A stretch of 64,000 nt of DNA from Flaccisagitta enflata (GCA_965153355.1 OZ231126.1:85622001-85686000); one strand, 5' to 3'. Shown: positions 17,346-52,624, numbered from the stretch's first letter. Notes: a model not told the origin generated them from the letters alone. Program-made: numbers and translations.

Positions 17346-17890
17346 TAGACTATCTTGGAAAAAAAATCTTCCGCCACGTTTACATGTATATCTCAAGTTA
17401 GAATCAACAAACCTTAAAAAAAAAAGATGAGATTATCAAAGCCGTTTAAATTTGCAAGAGATCTACGCAAACCGTATCCCTCTAGCTGTATGCGTTAAAA
17501 TAGTTATTCAACTTTGATTGAAATACTTTAATTTTGCTCCTGCCATTTCTACACCAATTTTAAATGAGATCACTTCACTGGTTTTGAATTTTTTCTAATC
17601 GCATTGAGCTAGACAGATGCGGTTTGCATAGACTGCTAGCAAATTTGAAGGGCTTCATTCTAGTCACCGATTTTGCTATAATTTGATAAAAAAAAAATTC
17701 TGAGAAAGAGCTGGAGACCCATCACCCCAGAATTCATTGAGAAGCTCTAAAAATCGCTCCCCCAACAAATGGCGGCCCTGATGCAGCATGAGGAAGCTCA
17801 CGCTAATTGTATCGGTTTTTATGCACAATAAATACCTTTTTATTACAGGGCGGAGGATTTTTTTTCCTAAGATAGTAGATCCATATTGTC
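17325..17890. repeat. Foldback of about 560 bp
   Basis: Ends CTATCTTGGAAAAAAAATC and GGATTTTTTTTCCTAAGATAG, with inner matches such as GCAAACCG against CGGTTTGC. Small, non-coding, AT-rich. Confidence 0.6.
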
Positions 17891-18119
17891 CAAACTTTTC
17901 GCGGTTGACCGACCGACTGACCAGACCAACAAACTTTTATTTCAATTCAATAGTATGCTCACCATAATGAGAATGTGTAAAACCAAAATCACAGATCGAA
18001 GGTTGCAACCCATGGCCTTGATGGAGATTGAGAAGGGAAAAATAAAAGAATTCGGCGCGGAATAATTCTTTCTTTCGAGTTGGAAGTGAAGCCTGCAGAA
18101 AATTTGGAAGGGGAAAAAT

Positions 18120-18150
18120 CGATAAGTATGATGATGATGATGATGAAGAC

Positions 18151-18240
<90 letters not shown>

Positions 18241-18336
18241 GACGATGATGGTGATGATGAAGACGATGATGGATGATGATGATGATGAAGACGATGATGA
18301 TGATGATGAAGACGATGATGATTAAGACGATGATGG

Positions 18337-18390
<54 letters not shown>

Positions 18391-18391
18391 C

Positions 18392-18439
<48 letters not shown>

Positions 18440-18585
18440 GATGATGATGAAGACGATGATGGTGATGATGAAGACGATGATGGTGATGATGATGATGATG
18501 AAGACGATGATGGTGATGATGAAGACGATGATGGTGATGATGATGATGATGAAGACGATGATGGTGATGATGAAGACGATGATGG

Positions 18586-18657
<72 letters not shown>

Positions 18658-18715
18658 CGATGATGATGAAGACGATGATGGTGATGATGAAGACGATGAT
18701 GGTGATGATGAAGAT
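18120..18715. repeat. (GAT)n array with GAAGACGATGATGGT units
   Basis: About 600 bp of GAT with a higher-order unit GATGATGAAGACGATGATGG. Open frames read as poly-Met, poly-Asp or, on the other strand, poly-Ser. A second (GAT)n lies at 18825-18881. No gene context. Confidence 0.95.
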
Positions 18716-18824
18716 GAGGAGAAACTTAAAGGTGTTGATGAAGATGAGGGATGAGGAAGGATTGTGTTTTGCGTATTGATGTACTTTCCTGTGTTGTTGT
18801 TGTTGTTGTACTTTTGCATTATCT

Positions 18825-18882
<58 letters not shown>

Positions 18883-19430
18883 TTCAAGAAGGTTTAGACG
18901 TTGAAGACTCGATGTTGATGTTTTGTCAATGAAATCTTGAAAAAGGAGCTTAGAAAGTCTTGGAAAGTGTTGGAAACTGGAAATCCTAAAATTTTTTGTT
19001 GGATCACGTTTTCCAACTTCCAAAAACCTTTCTAACCTATCAATCTCAATACATGCTTTGTTATTTTAGTAGTGTCTCTAGCCTCTCTCTGAATAGAAAA
19101 ATGTTTTGCTTAAATTGAACCGTCGGTTCGATGGCCCTAGGTTGAAGATTTAACAAATAACGTGATCGTGAAAATCATGTTGTGAGTGAAGAAAGAAGGC
19201 AAACAGCTGTCCAGTGGGTGCTTCTTCTTGAGGTTAACATGGAAGATATCAACTAAGATGATTGAAATCGCATTACGGATATTCAAACTGACGGACGGAC
19301 CTGGCTACGGGCCGACGGACACAGTGTCGGACACAACCTTTCATCATCTTGAAAAAGAACTCTTCCACTTTGAGAAATGAGGGATGCTATAGAGCATCAT
19401 CTTTGGCAGCAGAGTGCTGCTGCAAAACGC

Positions 19431-19637
19431 AACAAGGCCGGATACACGGCTACCCTAGTCGCGTGCGGGTGGGCAGGAGCAGTGCTGGAGAAGGTCACTT
19501 GGGCATCTGGGTAAGAGCCGTATGCTCAAAAAGCTCAAAAACGCCGAAAAAGTAAAAAGGGGACCGACCAACCGACCAACGACCGACCGACGGACCGACA
19601 TAGCGGGGTGTAGAGTCGCGTAGCACGCGACTAAAAA
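19431..19637 (+). mobile_element. GTCG element A, complete
   Basis: AACAAGGCCGGATACACGGC, subterminal AGTCGCGTGCGGG, GACC core, GGGGTGTAGA, hairpin GTCGCGTAGCACGCGAC, TAAAAA. Confidence 0.85.
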
Positions 19638-19661
19638 CCGATAGACCCCAGATGGATCTCA

Positions 19662-19865
19662 TTTTTAGTTGAGGACACGCGACTGAATAAGAGGCTTTGT
19701 CCGTCCTTTGGTCCATTTGTTCGTCTATAATGATAAAAAATTTAAAAATGAGTGTTTTAGATACTTTTGTATGTGTGGAGGGAGAGAGGGGGGTCGGATG
19801 TGAATGGGGATTGGATGCACCTGCCCACCCGCCCGTAACGATATTGTGACATCGCGTCAATTGTT
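19662..19865 (-). mobile_element. GTCG element, E variant
   Basis: Hairpin decayed (GTTGAGGACACGCGAC); ends CATCGCGTCAATTGTT like 11887-12077. It lies 25 bp from the previous element in opposite orientation. Confidence 0.65.
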
Positions 19866-20690
19866 AAGAGTTGTCTTAACTCTGAACTCTTGCAAATGTT
19901 ATCTAGGGACAGTAGCTCAATTTGTTCAGGGACAGTGCTCATTTTTCAGAGCCAAAATAATTTGGATAAGCGAGAGTGCGTTTGAAAACAAGGCCAATTA
20001 AGCCAATCGGTGCGCAACTAACAGAGGGAAATGGCCTCATTAGAACAAAAACACCTATTTAGTACATGATTGCCCATTCCGTATATTCTTCATTTTTTAC
20101 TTTTGGATGGATACTCAGTATATATATAACTATATTTCATACTGTACCTTATCTAAGTGTTAAATCATTTTCAATGATCTGGATTTAAGTTAAGATCGGT
20201 CGACCATATCAAATGATGAGCAAACATATTTTTAAACCAGAAAGTAATACAAACCTAATGTCATGTCACACGTCACTGACGCCAGACAAACTTCTCCATT
20301 ACATGTTCGAGCGAACAAAAAAAGATTCTCTCCAAAAACGACGAGGCATAGGCCAGCTTTTTTTCAGTTTTTTTTCCCTTAGATATTCACCCAGTGCAAT
20401 ATCGACCTCTCGAGAAAACGCTCTAAAACAGACAGAGAAAGAAAACAAAATAGAGGGTGAGTGAGCTTTAGTCTGGGCTCTGGTCGGGCAGGCATTTGCA
20501 TTGCACACTGAATGTGTTTGTGCGTGTGCGTGTGCGTGTGCGTGTGTGTCTGAGTGTGTGTCTGAGTGTGTGTGTGTGTGAGTGAGTCTGTCTGTTTAAA
20601 AAAAAAAAAAACCTAAACAAAACAGTTTCTCGCCACGATGACATGGACCTTGTTTGTTTGTTTTTCGTGTCACCTTTTGCTTACTTTCTT
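19866..20690. other. No gene seen
   Basis: AT-rich DNA, then GTGTGC repeats at about 20518-20590. Nothing coding is supported. Confidence 0.45.
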
Positions 20691-21180
20691 GTACTTTCCT
20701 CTCGCCTCGCAAGATCACTTACCAACCACCCACCCGCCATCTCTCTCTCTCTCTCCTTCCTTAAACCTCTCTAAATCTCTCCAATTCTCTCATTAATTTT
20801 TCTTCACCTCTCCCCCATCTCTTTAAGTCCTCCAATTTCTCCCCACCCGCCATGCGTCGCATTTCATTGTTCGTCACATCGGCACCCCAGAACCTCCAGT
20901 ATCCCCTCCTTCCTCACCTTTCTAATTTCCTTCCTTCTCCTCTCCCCTACTCTCCGATCTCCTCAATACCTCACCTTCCTTTCTTTCATTTCTTCTCCTC
21001 TCCATTCGTCAATTTGCTTTCCTGTCGACCTCCGTCTAACCAACACAAAAACACATCGCATGCGACTAAGGTCTCGGCGTCGTTCCCAAAGTTTACCTTC
21101 CATTACAATCGCTGTGGTCTGTTCAGTCTCTTTCTTTCTACTGTTTCTTTTATAACGCTTTTGTTTCTCGCTCTGTTTTA
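20690..21180. repeat. Pyrimidine-rich tract
   Basis: About 490 bp strongly biased to C and T on the plus strand without a regular period. Open frames here are compositional. Confidence 0.6.
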
Positions 21181-21207
21181 CTTTTAGTTTAAATCCTGTT
21201 TCCATTT

Positions 21208-21338
21208 TAGAATACACGCGACTCTATATCCCGCTTTCTCCGTTTTGTTTTGCCCATATACCTGTGAGCCCTCCCTCTAGCTACATCCTCGACTTGCCCA
21301 CCCGCAAGAGACTAGGGTAGCCGTGTACCTGGCCTAGT
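21208..21338 (-). mobile_element. GTCG element A, degenerate
   Basis: ACACGCGACTCTATATCCCG, short core, CACCCGCAAGAGACTAGGG, then GTGTACCTGGCC with the terminal TTGTT lost. Confidence 0.5.
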
Positions 21339-21537
21339 TTTCTTGAGATCGATTGAGACCTGCAGAATTCTGGCGCGCGTGATCACGCAAACAGGAATAC
21401 AAAACAATAACCAGCTCTTTCTGATTGGGTCTGCGTTTCCAGTTTCCTATTCAACGGTTGCTGTAGCACAGACGAGATCCTGGTGGTCAAAGTACAATTT
21501 ACACTGCGTAAGTGGAGATCAACAGTGTACAGAAGGA

Positions 21538-21912
21538 CCACTAATTTAGCGTGTGGCGGCACATTTTTTAGCACCACCCCCTACAGCCCAAACCAATAAA
21601 CCAATTTTTTCACTTGGAACAACTTTGGATACTTTGGGGCAATACAAATGGCGCCACCGTGGCGATTTTTGAGTTTCCACTTTTAACCCCTCCAAATGAC
21701 CACTTTTTGCCCACCCTTAAACCACCCCCTAAAAACCAAAAAATCGCAAAATTGGGGGTGTTAAAGGTGGAAACCAAAAAATCGCCACGGTGGCGCCATT
21801 TGTATTGCCCCATGGTATTCAGAGCAGTTCCAAGTGAAGAAATTGGTTAACGGGTTTGAGCTGTAGGGGGTGGTGCTAAAACTTAATGTGCCACCACACA
21901 CTAAATTAGTGG
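21538..21912. mobile_element. Palindromic MITE, 375 bp
   Basis: Two arms of about 180 bp are near-perfect inverted repeats. Ends are CCACTAATTTAG and its complement; inner arms share AATGGCGCCACCGTGGCGAT. The tip near 21715-21740 is short. No TSD I can be sure of and no coding capacity. Confidence 0.8.
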
Positions 21913-22218
21913 CCTGTCTGTATAGACCTTCAAATGACTCACTGAATCAGCCATTAGATTAAGAGGTTCAGAGCGCTACATTACAACGGAAGACGACGGA
22001 AAGGTTGTGGATTCATTGAATGATTTCAATAAACAATTCGAGCAAAAAAGAAAAATGAAATCTTTCTGTGACATTTCACATTGAGATCTAGACAAAATCC
22101 ACTATTTGCTCAAACGCAGCAAAACTTTTGCGCTTACGCACTCGATTGTTACAGTTTCAATTACCCGTTACATACTTTTATTTTTCTCCTCAGCATGCAA
22201 ATTAAGTTATCCTCTGGA

Positions 22219-22226
22219 GAGAGAGA

Positions 22227-22320
<94 letters not shown>

Positions 22321-22355
22321 GAGACAGACAGACTGACAGAGATACAGACAGACAG
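22219..22355. repeat. (GA)n then GACAGA microsatellite
   Basis: About 95 bp of GA followed by GACAGACAGACT units. Confidence 0.95.
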
Positions 22356-22794
22356 AGAGAATCGTCATCTACATCGTTCCCGTCGACGTCGTCTTCTTCT
22401 TCGTCGTCCTCGTCGTCGTCTTCGACTGCTCCATAAACGGGAAGATGGGTCAGAAGAGAGGTCATGGAATTTGTGCGTCATGCTGCCTTGGAAACACGCA
22501 AGAAAACATGGTCCAAGTGGGTTTGTTCTGGCAATGACTCTGAACCCTTTATTGCTGCTTCATTGTTTAGTGAAAAGGTACTGCGCAGAAACTGAAAGAA
22601 ATTTATGTGGATTTAGTGTGGAGGATAAAAGACGCTATGCATGTCGCTATGCTTCTATGTATTTGACACTTTTACACGTTTATCGTAGTACTAAGCATCA
22701 TGGAAGTGATGTTTTTTCTCATTTTTTTGCTTTTTTTTCTGTTTTCCATTTTCATACGATCTGGAGATGAATGCTTTTAAGAAGAAATCTTATT

Positions 22795-23000
22795 GGAAAA
22801 AAGTCGAATTACGTAATTCGACTTTTTGAAACGTAGGGGAGAAATAAAGTTTTCCCTTTTCAGTTAGGGGCAATTTTTGCTAGTTGTGCTATTTTGGGGC
22901 TGGGATGATACTTTTTTGACATTCACAGCTAAGAAAGAGCTAATTTTTTCTCTTTCAAATGGCGCCAACCAGAAGTCTCTACGATCATTACTTTTGGCGT
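22795..23000. repeat. Dispersed repeat with AATTCGACTTTTT palindrome
   Basis: Starts GTCGAATTACGTAATTCGAC and resembles 33005-33250 (ATCGAAAAACGTTTTTCGAT, then GGGGCTGG and GCTATGAATTTTT). Confidence 0.5.
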
Positions 23001-23094
23001 TATGAATTTTTGAATTTTTTTTATTTTTTTTTGCATTTTTATAAAAATTAATATTCCAACTTTTATGACGCTAGCTTTGATATTTTATTCTGCC

Positions 23095-23620
<526 letters not shown>

Positions 23621-24173
23621 AGAGAGACAAGCTGTCAACCAGACATCATGAGACGCACACACAAAAAAACGTGCACTGAAAAAAAGAGACTCCCATTTAC
23701 GACTTTTTTCCGGTCGGCGATCAGCCGTCTTTATTATATTTTAGAAGTTGATTAATATTAATGAAAGGATGCAAACATATATAGGACTGAAAGAATGAAA
23801 GAAAGAAAAATCGAGATAAAGAATAGAAGGAAAAAGAAATGGGGGAAGCGCCTGAAAGCTAAAATCTTCCAGTGGCCTGATGTCTAAAAATGATTTTGGC
23901 CTGAGTGCTAAAAAAAGATTTTAGACTTGAACCCAATTTGAAACTAAAAGTATTGACATGGTTTTAAAATCTAAATGCGCCTAACAGCTAAAAAGTAAGC
24001 GCCTGATGTTTGAAAAAGGAAAGCATCTCTACCACAATGCCAGTAAAAACTTTGACATTTCCAACACCTTTAAAATAGCTGTCTGATTCTACCTTTTTAA
24101 AAGAGAGGAAGTTCAATTGATCAAATGATTAGCATTTTAAAGTTCTTTCCTGTGATTTTCTGGAGAGAATTTA

Positions 24174-24309
24174 AACAAGGCCAAGTAGGCCAATAAGGTG
24201 CAACATGTGGATCTTTGAACGACTGCATTACCCCACAGACCAATCGACCAACCAACCAACCAACCGACGGACACAGCCAGTTATAGAGGTGCTTTGTCGC
24301 ACCTAAAAA
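24174..24309 (+). mobile_element. GTCG element, subfamily C
   Basis: AACAAGGCCAAGTAGGCCAA, subterminal AAGGTGCAAC, GACC/CAAC core, GGACACAGCCAGTTATAG, hairpin AGGTGCTTTGTCGCACCT, AAAAA. Confidence 0.8.
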
Positions 24310-24409
24310 TGTTCATATCATGATTCAGTTGGTCCCATAATTGCCAATTATTTGAATTATCAAACAATCAATTAAATTGATTTCTTTAGAGGGAGAATCA
24401 GACAGCCAT

Positions 24410-24557
24410 TGTTAGTTGCGGACAGCAACTCTATAAAAGGCTTTGTTGGTCTGTCCGTTGGTAATGATCGAGTTCGAAAGTGTCGAAAAGTGTGAAAACG
24501 CGTATTTCCGCCCCTGCCCACCCGTCTGCAACTGGTGGCCGTATATCCGGCCTTGTT
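24410..24557 (-). mobile_element. GTCG element B (copy in unit 1)
   Basis: Shortened hairpin GTTGCGGACAGCAAC, TCTATAAAAGGC, far end GTCTGCAACTGG and CCGGCCTTGTT. Confidence 0.75.
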
Positions 24558-24624
24558 TAGATCTTGGAGATGTCATGGTTTTTGCTGGCAATTTGGTAGA
24601 AATCAGTCATGATGCATCATCTCA

Positions 24625-24829
24625 GAATAAGGCCAGATACATGGCTACCAAAGTGGCGTGCGGGAAGGCAGGGGCTATATTTGAGGTCACTAGACCATTT
24701 GGACAGGAGCAGTGTGGTCAAAAAAATCAAATCATGAAATAAAGTAAGACGTGACCGACTAACCAAACAACCAACCAATGGATGGGTGGACAAAATAGGT
24801 TGTAAAGTTACATTGACGCAACTAAAAAC
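24625..24829 (+). mobile_element. GTCG element A, degenerate (unit 1)
   Basis: AATAAGGCCAGATACATGGC, AGTGGCGTGCGGG, CAACC core, and decayed hairpin TTACATTGACGCAACTAAAAA. Confidence 0.6.
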
Positions 24830-25890
24830 TATTGAGATATAATTTTTCGTGCACTATCTGATAGTACTACATTTTGTAGTAAACAGTAAACTTCATCTTG
24901 CTACTAAGCTCAAAAGCAGGGATAAGAAGGTTCCTTATGTTGCAAAAAAAAACTATATTTTTAAAAATTGATGTGTACCCATAAATAAGGTATACCAGTT
25001 GCTGTACTTTTAGAGATTTTGTAATCTTTTTTTAAATTGGAAAAAAGGCAGCTTCACTAAAAAGGATAAATTTGCATGGTCCCTTGAAATGCCGTCTAGA
25101 CTGAAGCTGTATATTCAAAGAATACTATCACCAAATAAAACATGTGTAAAGGGATAAAACTTGATTTGTATATTGTTTCAAAAGGGGCTTTATACCTTTT
25201 TTGTTCTCTTTTATTAATCTCTTCTTCCCTCTTTTATTTAGGCCAATCACAGATAAAAATTTTAGAAGTTAGACCATTTTTTTTGACAAAGACATTAAAA
25301 AAAAAAAACTTAAAATTGGCTTCACAGCTACATTTTGTAGTAAACAGTAAACTTCATCTTGCTACTAAGCTCAAAAGCAGGGATAAGAAGGTTCCTTATG
25401 TTGCAAAAAAAAACTATATTTTTAAAAATTGATGTGCACCTGCTATTTAAACATGCCCATAAATAAGGTATACCAGTTGCTGTCCTTTTAGAGATTTTGT
25501 AATCTTTTTTTAAATTGGAAAAAAGGCAGCTTCACTAAAAAGGATAAATTTGCATGGTCCCTTGAAATGCCGTCTAGACTGAAGCTGTATATTCAAAGAA
25601 TACTATCACCAAATAAAACATGTGTAAAGGGATAAAACTTGATTTGTATATTGTTTCAAAAGGGGCTTTATACCTTTTTTGTTCTCTTTTATTAATCTCT
25701 TCTTCCCTCTTTTATTTAGGCCAATCACAGATAAAAATTTTAGAAGTTAGACCATTTTTTTTGACAAAGACATTAAAAATAAAAAACTTAAAATTGGCTT
25801 CACAGCTAAAAAATTTTTTTAGCTCTTGGGCCAATCTGTCATGAAAAAATTTTAGCTGTTGGGCGCTTTAGCTGTAGGGAGATACACCCA

Positions 25891-25944
25891 CGCATTCGTT
25901 CGACGATCCACACGTCGCACCTTATTGGCCTACTTGGCCTTGTT
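25891..25944 (-). mobile_element. C-element end fragment (unit 1)
   Basis: CGTCGCACCTTATTGGCC then TACTTGGCCTTGTT; only the AACAAGG end remains. Confidence 0.6.
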
Positions 25945-26057
25945 TGTTCATCTTCTTCTTTTTTTCGTTTTGTTTTTAGATTCGTTTCATGCTAGAACCT
26001 CAATGAAAATTACGTCACATAAAAGTCAAAGCAACAGCCATCGATTAAAAAAGGTGT

Positions 26058-26115
<58 letters not shown>

Positions 26116-26197
26116 CAGAGACAGAGACAGAGACAGACATTATTTATCAAACAATCAATTAAATTGATTTCTTTAGAGGGAGAATCAGACAGCCATT

Positions 26198-26334
26198 GTT
26201 AGTTGCGGACAGCAACTCTATAAGAGGCTTTGTTGGTCTGTCCGTTGGTAATGATCGAGTTCGAAAGTGTGAAAACGCGTATTTCCGCCCCTGCCCACCC
26301 GTCTGCAACTGGTGGCCGTATATCCGGCCTTGTT
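26198..26334 (-). mobile_element. GTCG element B (copy in unit 2)
   Basis: Duplicate of 24410-24557 with a short GTCGAAAA deletion in the core. Confidence 0.75.
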
Positions 26335-26401
26335 TAGATCTTGGAGATGTCATGGTTTTTGCTGGCAATTTGGTAGAAATCAGTCATGATGCATCATCTC
26401 A

Positions 26402-26606
26402 GAATAAGGCCAGATACATGGCTACCAAAGTGGCGTACGGGAAGGCAGGGGCTATATTTGAGGTCACTAGACCATTTGGACAGGAGCAGTGTGGTCAAAA
26501 AAATCAAATCATGAAATAAAGTAAGACGTGACCGACTAACCAAACAACCAACCAATGGATGGGTGGACAAAATAGGTTGTAAAGTTACATTGACGCAACT
26601 AAAAAC
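26402..26606 (+). mobile_element. GTCG element A, degenerate (unit 2)
   Basis: Duplicate of 24625-24829; almost identical, with GTGGCGTACGGG for GTGGCGTGCGGG. Confidence 0.6.
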
Positions 26607-27208
26607 TATTGAGATATAATTTTTCGTGCACTATCTGATAGTACTACATTTTGTAGTAAACAGTAAACTTCATCTTGCTACTAAGCTCAAAAGCAGGGAT
26701 AAGAAGGTTCCTTATGTTGCAAAAAAAAAACTATATTTTTAAAAATTGATGTGCACCTGCTATTTAAACATGCCCATAAATAAGGTATACCAGTTGCTGT
26801 CCTTTTAGAGATTTTGTAATCTTTTTTTAAATTGGAAAAAAGGCAGCTTCACTAAAAAGGATAAATTTGCATGGTCCCTTGAAATGCCGTCTAGACTGAA
26901 GCTGTATATTCAAAGAATACTATCACCAAATAAAACATGTGTAAAGGGATAAAACTTGATTTGTATATTGTTTCAAAAGGGGCTTTATACCTTTTTTGTT
27001 CTCTTTTATTAATCTCTTCTTCCCTCTTTTATTTAGGCCAATCACAGATAAAAATTTTAGAAGTTAGACCATTTTTTTTGACAAAGACATTAAAAATAAA
27101 AAACTTAAAATTGGCTTCACAGCTAAAAAATTTTTTTAGCTCTTGGGCCAATCTGTCATGAAAAAATTTTAGCTGTTGGGCGCTTTAGCTGTGGGGAGAT
27201 ACACCTAT

Positions 27209-27260
27209 CGCACTCGTTCGACGATCCACACGTCGCACCTTATTGGCTCACGGCCTTGTT
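27209..27260 (-). mobile_element. C-element end fragment (unit 2)
   Basis: CACGTCGCACCTTATTGGC then TCACGGCCTTGTT, a diverged duplicate of 25891-25944. Confidence 0.55.
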
Positions 27261-27378
27261 GTTTGTTCATCTTCTTTTTTTCTGTTTTGTTTTAGATTCT
27301 GTTTCATGCTAGAAACCTCAAATGGTACCACATGTCACATAAAAAGCTAAAGCAACAGCTATCAGATTAAAAAGGTGT

Positions 27379-27476
<98 letters not shown>

Positions 27477-27636
27477 CAGACAGAGACAGAGACAGAGACA
27501 GACAGAGACAGAGACACAAAGAGAAAGAGGCAGAAAAAAGGGAGCCTTGGCTATCTTAATTCGTACAATTTAACACGACATTTGATGATGATGATGATGA
27601 TAGTTTTTCCCCATTTTTTTCATGATTTACACCTAC

Positions 27637-27795
27637 TTTTTAGTTGCGGACACGCAACTCTATGAAAGGCTTTGTCCGTCCGTCGGTCCGTCGGTCCGTT
27701 GGTCCGTGGTGATCAAGTTGGAAAGTGTGAAAACGCGCATTTCCGCCCCTGCCCACCCGTCCGCAATGGGTATTGGCCCTGTACCCGGCCTTGTT
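27637..27795 (-). mobile_element. GTCG element B, complete
   Basis: Hairpin GTTGCGGACACGCAAC, TCTATGAAAGGC, (CGGTCCGT)n, GAAAACGCGCATTTCCGCCC, GTCCGCAATGGG, CCGGCCTTGTT. Confidence 0.8.
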
Positions 27796-27848
27796 GTACT
27801 CTCTGTCTCTCTTTGTCTCTTTACATGACTCCGTCCCACTCTTTGACC

Positions 27849-27901
<53 letters not shown>

Positions 27902-28439
27902 TCTGTCTCGTGTCAAGTAGACTCATGGACACTCTGGCGGTAAAATTGGTCGTGCCAAGTCGATATTTGGAAGCTTCGTAATTTGAACTTCTTTCGTAAT
28001 TTGAACTTCTTTACGCCTGTCCGAATTCTAACATCCTCATAACTTGTGGATTTCGCGATTTTCGCGCAGGAAAAACATCCTCTGACCCTGAATTCTGACT
28101 TTTGATTCTGTCTCTTCGTAAACTTTTTTTAACTTAATCAAAACATGGCTCTGGATCTTGAGAGATTCAGTTTCCACGCAACGCAATTTTTTGTAATGGG
28201 ACGTACCAAAGTTTTTTTCATCATGGGATGACACTGGACACTGGACACAGTTTCCCAATCTGTATTGTGTAATGTGTATTTTGACTGACACGTTCCTTCC
28301 ATAGACGACAGAAGAAAATTCGCGCCAGTAATGTTTAGTATAACTGGTTTGTACCAGAATGCATGTCTGGTTTGATATTCTATTTCAGAGAGCAATCAAT
28401 GGTCATTTTTTTTCTTTTTTTGTCTGATTCTATAAATCA

Positions 28440-29235
28440 ATTCCATATCTTACAGTATGTTTTTTCTCGTCTGTAATATTCTAAGACGACGTAACTCTTA
28501 AAGTAGTTGAGATAATTGATTTCCGTAAAAAGTTCCTGAAAGGTATGGGAGATGCATTTTATGATGTTTAACTCTCAGGACTTTTCTACAAAAACCTGAA
28601 CCACTGGACACAAGCAGAAGCATCGATCAAAAACAGGAAAAATCCCCCATTATTTCAGGTTTTTGGCTGAACATTTTTGTTTGAGTTGATCTAATTTCTG
28701 GATGAATTAAGCCACAGATACCAGATTGGTCTCAAATCAAAGCTAATTTACACTAGTTTTAGGAAATACAACGAGGAAAACTTTTTTTCAATAGTACGCC
28801 ACTTTAGGCAATAAGAAAATCTGTTTCCCAATCAAAATTTTAATCAAGAGTTGATTCGTTGTTCACATAATTGTCAAAAATATCACATGAGCCTTTCAAC
28901 TGAAGTTTTCCCAGAAACTACTTCAAAAAATCTTTCATCTGAGACCAATCTGGTGTCAGTAGCTCAAACCGTTTAGAAATGAGAGTAATTTAAAGGTAGA
29001 TGGTCCATTTGACAAGTTTTTGCAAAGAGATAATTTGGATATGATGACATCTTGTTCCAAATATGTTCAAGAGAACAATTTTTTGTAAAAACGTCTTGGC
29101 AATTAAATAACATAAAATGCATCTACCATACCATTCGAAAACTTTTTGCGGAAATCAATTATCTCAACTACTTTAAGAATTACGTCGTCATAGAATATTA
29201 CAAACGAAAAAAAACATACTGTATCTTCGTCGTTG
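28440..29235. repeat. Foldback of about 800 bp upstream of the PLAT/ankyrin gene
   Basis: Arms about 28440-28760 and 28915-29235 are diverged inverted repeats: TACAGTATGTTTTTT ends, GTAGTTGAGATAATTGATTT, and ACCAGATTGGTCTCA. It ends 170 bp before exon 1. Confidence 0.65.
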
Positions 29236-29404
29236 CTGCGAAAATTCTTCATGTTTCATTGACAATAAGACCAAAAAGATGAAATAGTGTTGCGCACAAT
29301 GTGAACTTCTTTCTCTTTTGTCGTCACTCATATCCTAATTCCGACGACCGTTGCTGAAGTTGATTTTCATTCAGTATGAGACAAAAAGAAAAATCAACTC
29401 GAAA

Positions 29405-51204
<21,800 letters not shown>

Positions 51205-51667
51205 AGAGAAAAGAAATGTCACATGTGTGATCTGTGAACACTTATGATTCAACAAAAATAACGACTACAATGACAAGTGACATTGCGGGACTCATGACAG
51301 CCAGATTGTCCAACACGCCACTAGTGCATTACAGATCACACCACGATATTGAGAAATTTGTGATCTGTTAACAACAATGATTCAACAAGTCAACTATTTC
51401 AAAATGACGAAAGATGGATTCACGGCAGCCAGATTGCCCAGCACGCAACTGCAGCTCTCGCTACAATGAAATCTTAGGACACGTATGGACACATTTCACA
51501 CTCATGACTCATTACAATTGGCAACAGGCCAACGAGTAACGCTCAGAGACACGAGAGGGGGCACATTTTGCAACACCCGGCTGAGGCTGGCTTCAGCTCA
51601 CAGAGAGAAGAACCAAAACACGAACGATTGACTCCTGACAAAGAATCATACAAAATTGGAGTAAAAG

Positions 51668-51780
51668 ACAAGGGCAAGTAGACCAATTAGGTGCGACGTG
51701 TGCTAATGCGTTACAGACCGACCAACCGACCGACCAACGGACACAGCCAGTTATTGAGCTGCTTTGTCTAATCTTCATTC
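51668..51780 (+). mobile_element. GTCG element C, degenerate
   Basis: ACAAGGGCAAGTAGACCAAT, AGGTGCGACGTGTG, GACC core, CAGCCAGTTATTGAG, broken hairpin GCTGCTTTGTCTAATC. Confidence 0.65.
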
Positions 51781-52124
51781 GAGGAACAGATAACCTTTCA
51801 GAGTGACGTATGAGATTAACAACTGATATTTATTGCTGTGTTAGTGTACTATATCATCTTTTCATTTCTTCATTCTTATGCCATCAAAAAGACGATAATT
51901 GCCACTTTATCGGATAATTCATCATTGGATTCATGATAATTCCTTAATTTTTATCAACTGATTTCACATATATTTCTTTCTTTGTAATGCAAGTGTAAAA
52001 TTTCATGCGTGAGGCATTACACACATTGAGTTCTTGTTGCCCTTACAGCGCAAACTTTCTTTGTTCCTCGTCTGAAGAGTCAGTATCACTACTTTTTTCA
52101 GATAGAAAACTTTATTTTAGGCAA

Positions 52125-52298
<174 letters not shown>

Positions 52299-52397
52299 CG
52301 TGCGATAACTTCTGATGGTTTGTGGGTGTGCCACTTGGAACATGTGCTGATATGGAGATGGCGGCAAAGTGCATGGTGTATCTATTGTGCAAAACCA

Positions 52398-52486
<89 letters not shown>

Positions 52487-52624
52487 GCAGACAGAAAGAC
52501 TGGCAGACAGACAGACAGACAAAAGTTTAGGATCTTGGGGGTGGAGAATCGGCTATATATGTACCCCAGCAGAAAAAGAGAACTTGAATGCTCGAAAGAT
52601 CGTAGCATTAGAATAAGGTAAATT

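Larger units (their letters stand above)
24358..27520. repeat. Tandem segmental duplication
   Basis: Unit 1 (24358-26135) and unit 2 (26145-27520) share the same order: a B element, a degenerate A element, an AT-rich block, a C-element end, then (GA)n with GACAGA. In unit 1 the AT-rich block is itself doubled (24869-25329 and 25330-25807). The first of these has lost about 17 bp near 24972 relative to the others. Repeated short frames starting MCKGIKLDLY are not genes. Confidence 0.9.

Noticed and set aside
18080-19023. Poly-Met/Asp and poly-Ser frames in the GAT array
   Set aside because: Pure microsatellite translation with no splice, start or domain support.
22365-22450. Acidic minus-strand stretch (EDDDEDDEEEDD) as an exon
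   Set aside because: CGT/CTT trinucleotide repeat next to a GA run; no splice sites that join it to anything.
25142-27161. Three repeated small frames starting MCKGIKLDLY
   Set aside because: Copies of the same AT-rich duplicated block, differing at their ends; no gene evidence.
27637-27932. Short frames rich in Thr-Asp-Gln-Arg over GTCC repeats
   Set aside because: They recur in every GTCG element and come from the GACC/GTCC core.
29351-29404. Earlier start for the PLAT/ankyrin protein
   Set aside because: The frame is open, but a TTG start is unlikely; an upstream exon spliced at 29372 is possible but cannot be shown.
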